Assembly: GCA_026393985.1 (NCBI GenBank)
Contig: JAPKZB010000093.1
Coordinates: forward strand, 120,350 to 184,349
DNA: 64,000 nucleotides
Reading direction: 5' to 3'
From: Acidobacteriota bacterium
GTDB lineage: Bacteria; Acidobacteriota; Terriglobia; Bryobacterales; Bryobacteraceae
The position numbers and the translations under genes are program-made. The stretch's first letter is position 1, and each line of letters begins with the position of its first letter. Shown one piece after another: positions 56,101 through 64,000 of the stretch. The notes under the pieces are model-generated. The model made no database searches, had not been told where the DNA came from, and saw only the letters and a list, made by a program, of their open reading frames with translations.

Positions 56101-56674
56101 TTTCGATGAGAAGATCAGCGAGCTGCGGACGCACGAGACCGACGGGCTCGACGAGTGTCAGAAGGGCGAGGAGGTGCGGCTGTGCGGCATTCTGACGGGG
56201 ATTCAGCGGCGGCGGAACAAGGAAGGCAAGCTGTGGGCAGCGATGCGGCTCGAGGACCACAAGGGCAGCGTGGAGGCGATGTGCTTCAACAGCAAGATTG
56301 AGGCGCTGAACCAGTTTTTGACGGACGATCATCCGGTGATGGCGATGTGCAAGGTGATGCCGGAGGAGGGTTCGGCGCCGAAGGTGAGCATTCAGGAGAT
56401 TGTGCCGCTGGCGAACGCGCTGGTGAAGCTGCCGAGCATTATTGCGATTCGGGTGCGGATCCGGGAGGCCGGCGACAGCGACCCGGCCGTGGAGCTGAAA
56501 GAGCTGTTTGCGCGGAAGCCGGGCAAGGCGCAGGTGCGATTTAAGCTCGAAAAGCCGCGGGACTTTATCGCGATGATGGACGTGCCGGTGAAGGTGCGGC
56601 CGGACCGGGAGTTCAAGGCCGAGATTGAGCGCATCTGCGGGGGGGACGCGTTTGAGGTGCTCGAAAAGGCCTGA
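53186..56674 (+). CDS. dnaE: DNA polymerase III alpha subunit
   Basis: 1162 residues, normal for DnaE. The PHP domain (about 8-215) opens with FVHLHCHTDYSLLDGA and has MTDHGNM. The polymerase domain has GPGRGSAAGS (about 372), PDIDTDFEPRGRG with catalytic Asp413 and Asp415, and the third Asp at 566 in KMDFLGLTTLT. The helix-hairpin-helix region includes YRPGPIQGGMI and NKSHSAAYAYLAYVTAYLK, and the OB-fold domain is near 1000-1080. The PHP-domain metal residues HxH and TDHG are present, so it may retain proofreading. It replicates the chromosome. The downstream PIG-L gene overlaps its end. The protein is intact, so the region is not decayed. Confidence 0.97.
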   Translation: MPTPSSDVPFVHLHCHTDYSLLDGACEIKQLMKLTAELEQPAVAMTDHGNMFGAVEFHNAAKDKGIHPVFGCEVYVNQNGHKSRTENDRYNHLVLLCENQEGYRNLIKLVSTGYLDGFYYKPRVDKDLLAQHSKGIICLSACLRGDLNEALLNDKYGQARELAATYTDIFGKDNFFLELQDHGLEQDKRLIPEVAKLSAEMGIPLVATNDSHYLRKDDARAHELFMCISTGKTVSDPNRMHWDHPAFYMKSKAEMEQLFGDYPTALRNPYEIAMRCKVALEKVKEPFPKFDVPPEHSIDSYFAYVCREGFEKRRPRLEYMRERGTLRQPLEAYTERLDREIKMIQQMKFSGYFLIVWDFIRYARQAGIPVGPGRGSAAGSLVSYAMEITDIDPLQYGLLFERFLNPERVSMPDIDTDFEPRGRGKVIQYVTEKYGREQVAQIITFGTLGSKAAIKDVGRVLDMTFAEVDKLTKMVPPTLNIKLKDAFAQEPGFDAAAKADSRVKEVMEVALRLEGMARNASVHAAGVVISPQPLKELVPLYKTSKDEIVTQYDMSGLEKLGLLKMDFLGLTTLTIVEDALALIRSNRGVKLVMEEIPLDDQKTYEEIFWKGRTSGVFQFESSGMQDILRRSKPERIEDLCALNALYRPGPIQGGMIDDFIARKHGKKEVVYDFNELEPLLGETYGVIVYQEQVMQISNVIAGYSLGEADLLRRAMGKKEAAAMAQQKERFLAGSTKLGFNAKKADKLFDLMAQFAGYGFNKSHSAAYAYLAYVTAYLKAHYTIEFMSALLTSETGNTDKVVKYINECKDMGIKVLAPDVASSLLSFAPDGEAIRFGLGAIKNLGQGAVESILAARREVGKFRTFFQFCESVDVGAVNKRAIESLIKAGAMDSLEGTRSQLTAMIDRAMEHAQRAKKDRDSGQAGLFADLFGGAAEDAPEEPLPNVKDWTQTEKLQGEKEMIGFYVTGHPLDIFDEKISELRTHETDGLDECQKGEEVRLCGILTGIQRRRNKEGKLWAAMRLEDHKGSVEAMCFNSKIEALNQFLTDDHPVMAMCKVMPEEGSAPKVSIQEIVPLANALVKLPSIIAIRVRIREAGDSDPAVELKELFARKPGKAQVRFKLEKPRDFIAMMDVPVKVRPDREFKAEIERICGGDAFEVLEKA

Positions 56675-57410
56675 GGCGGGGGTAACGCTGTGTTTGTCGC
56701 CGCATCTGGACGACGGGGTGCTGTCTTGCGCGTCGCTGCTCGGGCGGGCGGCGCGGCCGGTGATCGCGACGTTTTTCAGTGCGGGTGACCGATTGTATGC
56801 GGCGCGGCGGGCCGAGGACCGGGAGGCGGGCCGGCGGCTGGGGGCCGAGTGCCGGCATCTGGGCTTGCGGGACGACCGGTTCCGAAGTTTCCTGGAGATT
56901 GTGAGCGCGCCAACGCCGGTGACGAAACGAAGCCAACGGGCGCTGGCGGCGCTGCTGGCGGAGCTGAACCCGGAGCTGGTGCTGGCGCCGCTGGGGGTAG
57001 GGCACCACGTGGACCACCGGGAGGTGCGGGAGGCGGCTACGGGGCTGGTGGAGGCGGGGCGGCTGCTTTACTACGAAGACCGGCCGTATGCGCTGGTGCG
57101 CGGGCAGGTGGAGTTCACGTTGGGGTTGCGGGCGGCGCCGGACTGGCGCAGCTACTTCGCGGCGCATTACGTGAAGACGTATCTGGGTTCGTTTTCCCGG
57201 GAAACGGTAAAGGCGGTCTGGGGGACCGCCCTGCCGTTTGCTGGATTGACCTGCGTGCGGGAGCTGCCGCCGCCGGATTTGTGGCCGCTGCGGGCGTATG
57301 GCACGCAGTTGGCAGATTTGTTTGCGTCGCCGGCCGCGATGGCGCGAAGTTACGCCGCGCGGCCGGAACGCTACTGGGCTAGAACGCCAGCTTCAGCGCA
57401 AACTGGATAA
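56652..57410 (+). CDS. PIG-L family deacetylase
   Basis: About 252 residues. No ATG is available; the likely start is the TTG at 56652 (alternative TTG 56625), inside the end of dnaE. The opening LCLSPHLDDGVLSCASLLG holds the PIG-L zinc motif H-x-x-D-D, and GVGHHVDHREVREA (about 117) holds the second His motif H-x-D-H. These enzymes remove N-acetyl groups from GlcNAc-type sugars or small thiol precursors; the substrate is unknown. It overlaps dnaE by about 23 bases and overlaps the 3' end of TonB receptor 4 by 32 bases tail to tail. An 18-base match to the repeat at 38742-38759 lies inside it at 56923-56940. Confidence 0.85.
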   Translation: MRCSKRPEAGVTLCLSPHLDDGVLSCASLLGRAARPVIATFFSAGDRLYAARRAEDREAGRRLGAECRHLGLRDDRFRSFLEIVSAPTPVTKRSQRALAALLAELNPELVLAPLGVGHHVDHREVREAATGLVEAGRLLYYEDRPYALVRGQVEFTLGLRAAPDWRSYFAAHYVKTYLGSFSRETVKAVWGTALPFAGLTCVRELPPPDLWPLRAYGTQLADLFASPAAMARSYAARPERYWARTPASAQTG

Positions 57411-60400
57411 CGCGCCAGCTTTCGCCATTCTGGTTGGTGGTTGAGGAGCTGGCGGTGGACAGCGTCACGCAGCAGGCCTGGGCGAACACGTTCGAGTTGA
57501 TGGCCGGGCTGCCGACGGAGGCGTCGCGCGGGTTGCGGAAGTTGGCGTGGTTGAGGGCGTTGAACATCTCCGTGCGGAAGGTGAGGCGGAAGCGTTCGGA
57601 GAGCTGGAAGCCCTTCGAGATGCCGAGGTCGACGTTCCAATACGTCGGGCCCTGGAAGAGGTTGCGGCCGAAGCCGAGTTCGCCGGGGCCGGGGTTGACG
57701 AACATGCTTGCATCCGGGAAGAAGACCGGACCGAGGACGCCGGCCTTGTTCTGCAGCTGGGGCTTGGGGAGTTCCGTGACGCCGGGGGCGAGGGCGGCGC
57801 GGCTTTGGGCCGAGCCGTTGGCGGTGAGGAAGCCGGACCGGATGGTGAAGGGTTCGCCGGACTGGTAGGTGTAGATGGAGTTGAGGCTCCAGCCGCCGAT
57901 GACGGCGTTGACGGCGCGGTTGGCGTTGCGGAGCAGGGACTTGCCGCGGCCGAAGGGGAGTTCGTAGATGCCGCTGAAGTTCACGACATGGCGCTGGTCG
58001 AAGTCGCTGCGGGCCCGTTCGTTGCGGTAGTTGCGGCCGTCGGCGGGGGTGCGGGCGGAGGTGGTGGTGAGTCCGCCGCCGGAGGTGGACCCGACGGGAT
58101 CGGTGGAGAGGTTGTCGATGGATTTCGAAAGAGTGTAGCCGCCGCTGAACAGTAGGCCGGCACTATCGAACCGCTTGCGGATGGTCATCTGCAGGCTGTG
58201 ATAGATGGAGTCGGCGCCGTTGTCGAGCAGGAGGATCTGGGCGAACTGCTGGTTGGGGCGGAGGCGGGCGGCGAGAGTGGTCTGTTCGAGGCGGACGGCC
58301 ATGTTGCCGGCGGCGTTCTGGGTGGTGCTGAGGTCGGAGACCGAGGCGGTGGAGTTGGCGAAGGCGCTGGTCATGATGCCCTGCTGGATGAGGGGTACGG
58401 CGGAGGCGCCGGGGCAGGCGGTGTTGTTGGCCAGGGTGCCATCAGCGCGGCAGCCGTTGCCAAGAGCGAGGTTGCGCTGCATGGCGAGGAAGCTGGGGAG
58501 GATGGGCTTGGCGTCGATTTGGTTCACGTCCCAACTGCGATAGAGGCGGGTGCCGCGGCGTCCGACATAGCCGGCGCTGCCGATGTATCCTTTGCCGAGT
58601 TCGCGTTGGATGGTGAGGTTCCACATGTGCACGGTGGGCAGCTTGAGATTGGGATCGAAGATGCGGGCCGGGGGCGCCGTGTTCTGGGTGGCGAGCGGGG
58701 GCGTCAGCTGGCTTGAGGGTTTGGCGTTGGGGGGGGCGAGCTGCGTGGGCAGGTTGCTGAGGCGGACATCGGGGACGGACTGGCAGCCGGGGGTGGTGGC
58801 GCCGCCGACGGTGGCCGTGCAGCGGAAGACCTGGCCGGGGACGGCGGAGGCGACGGAGGTGACCTGGAAGGTGGCGATGGGGTCGAAGGCCATGGTGTAG
58901 CCGGTGCGGATGACGGTCTTGCCGGAGTTGCCGGGGGACCAGGTGAGGGCGACGCGGGGGGCGAGGGCGCCGGCGTTCCAGTTCTTGTACCAACGCTCGG
59001 CCTGGACGAAGGTGACGAGGCCCTGGCTGCCGTCGATGTTCTTATCGGGGACGTAGGTACGGCCGCCGGCTTCGCGGGGCGGGGGGTTCAGCTCCCAGCG
59101 GACGCCGTAGGAGACGGAGAGGTTTTTGCGGATCTTCCAATCGTCCTGGGCGAAGAAGTTGAACTGCTTGGTGCGCTGGCCCTGGGCCCAGAGGGTGACC
59201 TGCTTTTCGCCGGAGAGGAGGGGCAGGAAGGTGTCGCTGCGGAGATCGCCGATGAAGTTATGGGAGATCTGGGCGGGGATGCCGAGCAGGTCGTTGACCA
59301 TGCCCTGGAGGCGGTTGAGGTCGTTGGAGGCGATGCCGGGGGTGGTGGCGGTGGAGACGGCGGGGAAGGTGAAGCCGGTGGGGGGACGGACGGTGCGGGA
59401 GAGGGAGATGGCGGGGGTGAGGGCGACGCCGCCGACATCGCCGCGGCGGTCGTTGTGCTGGTAGATGCGCAGGTTGCCGCCGAATTTCATGACGTGGGCG
59501 CCGGCGATGTAGGTGATGTTGTTGATGAGCTGATAGGTATTGACGGCGCGCTGGGTGCGGGGGGAGGCGGTGTAGTCGACGTCGGAGTTGTTGAAGGTGA
59601 AGCGGGGTGTGTTGGGGAACAGGGGGTTGGCTTCGCCCTGGGTGAAGAGGAAGTCGAAGCGGGAGTAGCCGACGGTGAATTCGTTGACGAGACGGGGAGT
59701 GAGGACGCTGCGGAGGCCGATGGCGGCGTTATAGGCCGGGCGGAAGACTTCGCCGCGGGCGGGGAAGCCGGGGAGGACCTGGGGACGGCCGTTGAGCGGG
59801 TCGCCGCCGAGGGTGTTTTGTTCGGCGCCGAGGAGGCGGCCAAAGAGGTTGTGTTTGTCGTTGATCACGTGGTCGATGCGGCCGAGGTACTGGGGGCCGC
59901 GGATCTGGAAGGGGGAGTTCCAGACGTAGTTACCGGTGTTGAGGCCGTCGCCGGAGGAGTACTGATTGGGGGCGGGGTAGGCGCCGAGGACGCTGCGGAC
60001 GGCGGGGTCGAGGCCGCGGCGGAGGGGATCGTTCTGGAAGATGTTGAAGGTAGCGACGCAGTTGGCGTCGGTGGGACTGGCGCAGGCGCGGACGCCGGAG
60101 GCGAGGTTGCCGGTGGCGCGATCGACGAGGAGGGGGGTGTTTTGGGTGATGCGTTGGCCGTTGACGGTGAAGGGGTTGCGGGGGTCGACGACGAAGTAAC
60201 GGAAGGCGCCGGTGAGGGCGATTTGATTATAGAGGTCGACGGATTCGCCGAAGGCTTTGTCGACGGGGTCGGCGAAGTTGACCTGCTGGCCCTGCCAGGA
60301 GCCGAAGAAGAAGGTTTTGTTGCGGCGGATGGGGCCGCCGAATTCGACGCCGTACTGGTTGAGCTTGATGATGGGTTTTTCGAGACCCTGCGCTTTGGCG

Positions 60401-61191
60401 TAGAATTCGTTCGAGTTGAGGGCGGTGTTGCGGAAGAATTCGAAGACGGTGCCGTGGAACTGGTTGGTGCCGCCGCGGGTGGCGACGGAGATGTTGGCGC
60501 CGGAGTTGCGGCCCTCTTCGGCGGAGGGGTTGGAGGTGGTGACTTTGAACTCCTGGACGTTGTCGGGGTTGAGGCGGAAGATGTTGTTGACGGGGTTGGG
60601 GTTGGTGCTTTCGTTGGCTTCGATGCCGTCGATGGTGACGTTGACGGCGCCGGTGCGCGAGCCGTTGACGCTGACGGTGCCGCCGGAGCGCTGGACGACG
60701 CCGGGTTCGTAGATGAGGAGATTGAGGGGGTTGCGGCCGTTGAGCGGGAGGGCTTCGATGGCCTTGCGTTCGATGACGTTCCCGATGGTGGCGCCGGTGG
60801 TTTGGAGGATTTCGGCGGTGGCTTCGACCTGGATCGTCTCGGTGGCGGAGCCGATTTCGAGGGTGGCGTTGACGGTGGCGGGGGTATTGATCTGGAGGAC
60901 GATTTTGGCGAGTTGGAACTTCTTGAAGCCGGTTTTTTCGACGACCAGGCTATAGGAGCCGACGGGGATGGAGGGGAAGGCGAACAGGCCGGCGTCGGTA
61001 GTGGCGAGGGTGTATTTGAGGCCGGTGGCTTCGTTGGTGGCGACGACGTTGGCGCCGGGGACGACGGCACCGGTGGAGTCCGAGACGGTTCCCGAGAATT
61101 GAGTGGTCGAGGTCTGGGCGAAGGCCGGAACCAAAAGGGCGAGCAGGACGGCAGAACGGCGCAGGGGAGTGTACCCCGGAAAGCGAGACAT
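57379..61191 (-). CDS. TonB-dependent receptor, Oar-like, with carboxypeptidase-regulatory-like domain (receptor 4)
   Basis: 1270 residues, the longest of the four. The signal peptide is about 1-25 (ending PAFAQ). The regulatory domain GTVSDSTGAVVPGANVVATNEA (about 34-115) is followed by a plug with LPLNGRNPLNLLIYEPGV, NVTIDGIEANESTNPNPVNN and RNSGANISVATRGG. The barrel ends in IQFALKLAF with terminal Phe. It should import an unknown substrate with TonB/ExbBD. TATAAT (plus 61198-61203) lies six bases before the ATG. The 3' end overlaps the convergent PIG-L gene by 32 bases. Confidence 0.92.
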   Translation of the reverse strand: MSRFPGYTPLRRSAVLLALLVPAFAQTSTTQFSGTVSDSTGAVVPGANVVATNEATGLKYTLATTDAGLFAFPSIPVGSYSLVVEKTGFKKFQLAKIVLQINTPATVNATLEIGSATETIQVEATAEILQTTGATIGNVIERKAIEALPLNGRNPLNLLIYEPGVVQRSGGTVSVNGSRTGAVNVTIDGIEANESTNPNPVNNIFRLNPDNVQEFKVTTSNPSAEEGRNSGANISVATRGGTNQFHGTVFEFFRNTALNSNEFYAKAQGLEKPIIKLNQYGVEFGGPIRRNKTFFFGSWQGQQVNFADPVDKAFGESVDLYNQIALTGAFRYFVVDPRNPFTVNGQRITQNTPLLVDRATGNLASGVRACASPTDANCVATFNIFQNDPLRRGLDPAVRSVLGAYPAPNQYSSGDGLNTGNYVWNSPFQIRGPQYLGRIDHVINDKHNLFGRLLGAEQNTLGGDPLNGRPQVLPGFPARGEVFRPAYNAAIGLRSVLTPRLVNEFTVGYSRFDFLFTQGEANPLFPNTPRFTFNNSDVDYTASPRTQRAVNTYQLINNITYIAGAHVMKFGGNLRIYQHNDRRGDVGGVALTPAISLSRTVRPPTGFTFPAVSTATTPGIASNDLNRLQGMVNDLLGIPAQISHNFIGDLRSDTFLPLLSGEKQVTLWAQGQRTKQFNFFAQDDWKIRKNLSVSYGVRWELNPPPREAGGRTYVPDKNIDGSQGLVTFVQAERWYKNWNAGALAPRVALTWSPGNSGKTVIRTGYTMAFDPIATFQVTSVASAVPGQVFRCTATVGGATTPGCQSVPDVRLSNLPTQLAPPNAKPSSQLTPPLATQNTAPPARIFDPNLKLPTVHMWNLTIQRELGKGYIGSAGYVGRRGTRLYRSWDVNQIDAKPILPSFLAMQRNLALGNGCRADGTLANNTACPGASAVPLIQQGIMTSAFANSTASVSDLSTTQNAAGNMAVRLEQTTLAARLRPNQQFAQILLLDNGADSIYHSLQMTIRKRFDSAGLLFSGGYTLSKSIDNLSTDPVGSTSGGGLTTTSARTPADGRNYRNERARSDFDQRHVVNFSGIYELPFGRGKSLLRNANRAVNAVIGGWSLNSIYTYQSGEPFTIRSGFLTANGSAQSRAALAPGVTELPKPQLQNKAGVLGPVFFPDASMFVNPGPGELGFGRNLFQGPTYWNVDLGISKGFQLSERFRLTFRTEMFNALNHANFRNPRDASVGSPAINSNVFAQACCVTLSTASSSTTNQNGESWRVIQFALKLAF

Positions 61192-61197
61192 CCTTTA

Positions 61198-61203
61198 ATT
61201 ATA
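61198..61203 (-). promoter_or_regulatory. Consensus TATAAT before TonB receptor 4
   Basis: On the minus strand TATAAT ends six bases before the ATG at 61191; the intervening TAAAGG could also serve as a weak Shine-Dalgarno sequence. No matching -35 at 17 bases. Confidence 0.5.
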
Positions 61204-61219
61204 AAGCTATTTCAAGCAT

Positions 61220-61930
61220 TTATAAGGAGGTGGCGACGAGGCCGACGCCTTCGCGGCCGTCGAGGTGCATGCTGCGGGGGAGATCGCGGCGGCGGTAGGT
61301 CCAGCAGCGTTCGATGGTGAAGCCGTGGGCGAGGACGAGGCGGGAGAGGGTTTGTTCGTCGAGCAGGTGGAGGGCGGGGGGAATTTGGCCGAGTTTTTTG
61401 TGTTGGGAGATGGCGCGGACAGCGGGGACCCAGCCGGGCCAGGGGTGGCCGGCGGCGAGGCGGGCTTCGAAGGTGGGGACGAAGGCCTGGAAGGGTTGCT
61501 GGTAGGGAGTGGCGGCTTGAATGAAGAGGCGGCCGCCGGGAGCGAGCCAGTGGCGGGCGAGGGCGAGGCCGCGGGCGAGTTCGTCGCCGGGGAGGAAGTG
61601 GAGGACGTTGGAGGCGTGGACGGCGTCGAGGGAGGCGGGGGGGAGGTGGAGGTCGTGGGGGAAGCGGCCGGGGAGGAGGTGGAGGCGGGGGAGGTGGGGG
61701 GTTGGGGTGGCGGCGGCGAGGGTGGCGAGGTGAGAGGGATCGGCGTCGTTGGCGTAGACGGTGGCGCCGGCGGCGAGGGCGGGGAGGGTGGCGACGCCGT
61801 AGGCGGCCCCGATGTCGAGAACGGGGCGTTGGGTTTGGGCGGCGAAGGCGACGAAGAGTTCGCTGAGTTCGTTGAGGACGTTGGAGGTCCAGCCGGAGCG
61901 GTTGCGGGTGGGTTGGCGGCGATGCGTCAT
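61220..61930 (-). CDS. Class I SAM-dependent methyltransferase
   Basis: 236 residues from the ATG at 61930. Motif I VLDIGAAYGVATLPAL (about 36-51), an acidic residue after the second strand (ANDADP, about 61), and HASNVLHFLPGDEL plus LAPGGRLFIQ (about 105-140) define the SAM-binding Rossmann fold. The second half is variable and probably substrate-binding. The start overlaps the stop of the upstream propeller gene by four bases (ATGA), so the two are co-translated. The target of methylation is unknown. A receptor follows 28 bases downstream with its own promoter. Confidence 0.85.
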   Translation of the reverse strand: MTHRRQPTRNRSGWTSNVLNELSELFVAFAAQTQRPVLDIGAAYGVATLPALAAGATVYANDADPSHLATLAAATPTPHLPRLHLLPGRFPHDLHLPPASLDAVHASNVLHFLPGDELARGLALARHWLAPGGRLFIQAATPYQQPFQAFVPTFEARLAAGHPWPGWVPAVRAISQHKKLGQIPPALHLLDEQTLSRLVLAHGFTIERCWTYRRRDLPRSMHLDGREGVGLVATSL

Positions 61931-62900
61931 CGGAGAGTGACGCGGGCGATGCGGCCTTGGGGACCAACGGCCCAACCTGGTTGGACGGCGTGGTAGCCTT
62001 CGGCGGCGAGGGGTTGCCAGGTTTTGCCGCCATCGGTGGAGAGATCCGCGCCGTTGGTGCCGACGGCGACGACGGTGGAGCGGGTGAAGAAAGTGGCGCT
62101 GGAGCGGTAGCCGCGGGGGCCGGGGGCGGGGGTCCAGGTGTCGCCGTGGTTGGTGGTGAAGGCGGCGGTTTGGGTGGATTCGGCGGGTAGGCGGTAGTCG
62201 CCGCCGACGGCGACGGCGGTGGGGCCGGGGCCGAGGGCGAGGGAGAAGATGCCGGCGGAGGGGGTGGGCTGGCGGAGGGGGGTGGGGGTAACGGTCCAGG
62301 ATTGTCCGCCGTCGGTGGAGCGGAAGACGCGGGCGGCGCTGGTGGCGAACCAGATTTCGCGTGGGCCGCGGACGACGAGGCAGGTGCCGCTGGCGGCGAA
62401 GGCGCCTTCGCCGGGGAGGGCTGGCGGGGTGGAGCGGGGTTGCCAGGTTCGGCCGCCGTCTGCAGTGGTTTCGATGACGAAGTGGCCGTTGACGGGGTCA
62501 CCCATGAGGACGCCGCGTTTTTCGTTGGAGAAGGCGATGGCGTCCCAGAAGCCTTTGGTGTCGGCGTTGGTGCGGAGGAGTTGCCAGGTGGCGCCGCCGT
62601 CGCGGGTGCGATAGAGGCGCGATTTGTCGCCGGGGCCGCTGGCGAGGAGGATGGCGCGACGGGCGTTGAAGGCTTGGATATCCCGGAAGTCGAGGGCTTC
62701 GGCGCCGGGACGGGGCGGCGCTGCCAAGTGGCGCCGTCGGTGGTGAGCAGGACCGTGCCGCCCGTGCCGCTGGCCCAGGCGGTGCGGGCGTTGACCGCGG
62801 CGAGGCCGCGGAGGCTGGCTTGGACGCCGCTGGTTTGGGGGAGAAAGCGGATCTGGGCCGTGAGCGGGAGGGCCGCGAGGGTGAGGAGAAGCAGGCGCAC
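61927..62900 (-). pseudogene. Secreted Asp-box (YCF48-like) propeller gene with a frameshift
   Basis: From the GTG at 62900 a signal peptide (RLLLLTLAALPLTA) and NARTAWASGTGGTVLLTTDGATWQRRPVP are read in one frame. The continuation GAEALDFRDIQAFNARRAI and five more Asp-box repeats (TRDGGATWQ, TADGGRTWQ, STDGGQSWT, TNHGDTWT, STDGGKTWQ) lie in another. A single missing base near 62703-62712, in a C/G run, explains the shift, so this is either a real inactivation or a sequencing error. Restored length would be about 324 residues. YCF48-type propellers are assembly factors or sialidase-like folds. The gene is coupled to the methyltransferase by an ATGA overlap. TACCCT (62908-62913) is the candidate -10. 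Confidence 0.8.
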
Positions 62901-62907
62901 CCTTCTC

Positions 62908-62913
62908 AGGGTA
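62908..62913 (-). promoter_or_regulatory. -10-like TACCCT before the frameshifted propeller gene
   Basis: On the minus strand TACCCT ends seven bases before the GTG at 62900. Confidence 0.4.
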
Positions 62914-62934
62914 GCTGAGTTGGCGCGGGCTGGC

Positions 62935-63285
62935 CTAGGGTGCGGCGGCGGGTTCGATCTGGAGGCTACGGCGGAGGTACTCGATGCCTTCGACGGTGAT
63001 GGTAAAGCGGCTTTTGTCGTCGGCAAGGACGAGGCGACGGTACTTGAGGTAGTCGCAGACAAAGGTCGCGCCTTCGCGCGGCAGCCTCAGGTTTTTTTCG
63101 AGGTCGATGATGGAGATCGCGTAGCCGATGAGGTTCCGCTTCTTACTGAGATAAAGCATGGACAGGATGCGGAGAATGAGCAGTTCGTCAGCTTGCAGTT
63201 CGGAGCGGACGAGGTCGAGGTCTAGAGTATTATCCGGCTCCGGGGAGGGCGCCGCGGCGGGGGGTTCGGGCAGCGTAGACGCCAT
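62935..63285 (-). CDS. Small hypothetical protein, possible winged helix
   Basis: 116 residues from the ATG at 63285. A Pro/Ala-rich N-terminal tail (about 1-22) is followed by a helical segment LVRSELQADELLILRILSMLYLSKKRNLIGY and a beta-ending part FTITVEGIEYLRRSL. The order of helices and a C-terminal strand with a TxEG turn (TITVEGIEYL) resembles winged-helix domains of PadR or phage type, but I recognise no named family. It lacks a signal peptide, so it acts in the cytoplasm. It is divergent from the aldolase gene, with an 81-base gap, and could regulate it (inference). Confidence 0.6.
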   Translation of the reverse strand: MASTLPEPPAAAPSPEPDNTLDLDLVRSELQADELLILRILSMLYLSKKRNLIGYAISIIDLEKNLRLPREGATFVCDYLKYRRLVLADDKSRFTITVEGIEYLRRSLQIEPAAAP

Positions 63286-63326
63286 GAGGGTGTATCGGCG
63301 GTTTGCGGGGGCTCCTTTAGGTCCGC

Positions 63327-63358
63327 TATAGTGCAATAGGTTCATCTTATAAAGGAGC
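63327..63358 (+). promoter_or_regulatory. -10 and Shine-Dalgarno of the HpcH/HpaI aldolase gene
   Basis: TATAGT (63327-63332) is a likely -10 and AAAGGAGC (63351-63358) a clear Shine-Dalgarno sequence nine bases before the ATG at 63367. This conventional leader contrasts with the leaderless pattern of many neighbours. Confidence 0.6.
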
Positions 63359-63366
63359 TACTACGT

Positions 63367-64000
63367 ATGTCTGACGCACCAGTTTCTGGCGCCCAATTTA
63401 AGCAGCAAATGCGCGACGGCCATCCCAAGATGGGTTTGTTTTTGAATTCGCACAGCCCGACCGTTGCCGAGCAACTTGCCCACACCGGTTATGACTGGCT
63501 GTTGGTGGACTCTCAGCATGGGCCGATGGGCTATGAGAAGCTTTCGGCGATGTTGTGCGCGATAGCGAGCGGCGGGGCCAAGTCGATGGTCCGCGTGGCG
63601 GGGGCGCATGACCGCGCCGGGATTCAGCAGGCGCTCGACTTGGGCGCCGATGGCATTTTGGTGCCGTATATCAACACGGCCGAGGAGGCGGCGCACGCCA
63701 TCAGTTGCGCGAAATATCCGATGGCGGGGACGCGGTCGGTGTACTTTCCGCAGCGGAGCATGAATAAGGCGGGATTACTGGGCTATGCGGGCAGCGCGAA
63801 TGACAACGTGATTGTGGCGCTGCAGGTGGAGACGGCGGATTGTATTGAAAACATTGAAGCGATTGCGGCGCTGCCGGGCGTGGATATGCTGTTTTTGGGC
63901 CAGAACGACCTGTGCATGTCGATGGGGCTCTATGTGAAGTACGAGTTTCCCCACATGTACACGTCGCCGGAGCTACTGGAGGCGACCAACAAGCTGATTG
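63367..64000 (+). CDS. HpcH/HpaI aldolase/citrate lyase family protein, 3' truncated by the window edge
   Basis: An open frame from the ATG at 63367 runs 211 codons to the end of the window without a stop. Residues about 41-58 read GYDWLLVDSQHGPMGYE; His51 is the expected catalytic base. QVETADCIENIEAIAALPGVD has Glu155, and FLGQNDL has Asp181; these two bind the divalent metal. GILVPYINTAEEA (about 96-108) and RSVYFPQR match the family core. Gln replaces the usual Glu before His51 (QHG rather than EHG), as in some relatives. These enzymes cleave 2-keto-3-deoxy acids by retro-aldol reaction. A Shine-Dalgarno sequence AAAGGAGC precedes the start. Confidence 0.88.
   Translation, partial: MSDAPVSGAQFKQQMRDGHPKMGLFLNSHSPTVAEQLAHTGYDWLLVDSQHGPMGYEKLSAMLCAIASGGAKSMVRVAGAHDRAGIQQALDLGADGILVPYINTAEEAAHAISCAKYPMAGTRSVYFPQRSMNKAGLLGYAGSANDNVIVALQVETADCIENIEAIAALPGVDMLFLGQNDLCMSMGLYVKYEFPHMYTSPELLEATNKLI

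Overview
The window is a GC-rich piece of bacterial chromosome. It most likely comes from an acidobacterium of the Bryobacterales/Solibacter type. The evidence is four very large Oar-like TonB-dependent receptors with an N-terminal carboxypeptidase-regulatory-like domain and no SusD partner, Planctomycete-style secreted modules (DUF1549/DUF1553 with DUF1501; DUF1587/1592/1588/1585 with DUF1552), PQQ and c-type cytochrome enzymes, a formylglycine-type sulfatase, and a gene of the STGPRTPEGKA...HGL family. This placement is inference from gene content; no rRNA gene is present.

Layout. 1-7226: end of an acyltransferase, then a PPC-domain protein, a DUF1549/DUF1553 cytochrome-like protein and DUF1501 in one operon, then a convergent MGMT-like gene. 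7307-17139: TonB receptor 1 with a strong terminator, a secreted propeller protein, a histidine phosphatase, a diheme cytochrome with PQQ dehydrogenase, and a Ser/Thr kinase fused to an FGE-like domain. 17276-22968: TonB receptor 2 overlapping an S1/P1 nuclease and a YdcF-like protein, followed by a secreted hypothetical. 22970-30446: outer-membrane assembly operon (BamA/TamA-like, SurA-N-like, TamB). 30509-38658: beta-propeller protein, multi-pass acyltransferase-like protein, SDR, and the DUF1552/DUF1592 pair.

38659-42800 is an accessory island: short repeats, the STGPRTPEGKA-family gene behind a leader hairpin, a DUF433/DUF5615 toxin-antitoxin pair, an unrecognised overlapping two-gene unit of visibly lower GC, a decayed 2OG-Fe(II) oxygenase pseudogene, and tRNA-Pro(TGG). 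42817-64000: sulfatase, secreted SelA-like PLP protein, glycosyltransferase, TonB receptor 3 with a long leader, secreted acetamidase/formamidase, VIT1-type transporter, dnaE, PIG-L deacetylase, TonB receptor 4, SAM methyltransferase coupled to a frameshifted Asp-box propeller gene, a small hypothetical, and the 5' part of an HpcH/HpaI aldolase that runs off the window.

Much of the content is envelope-directed: outer-membrane uptake, assembly of outer-membrane proteins, and exported oxidative and hydrolytic enzymes. Many genes carry a TAnnnT hexamer 6-8 bases before the start codon with no Shine-Dalgarno sequence, which suggests leaderless transcription is common here. Functions are assigned from motifs read by eye; no database search was possible.
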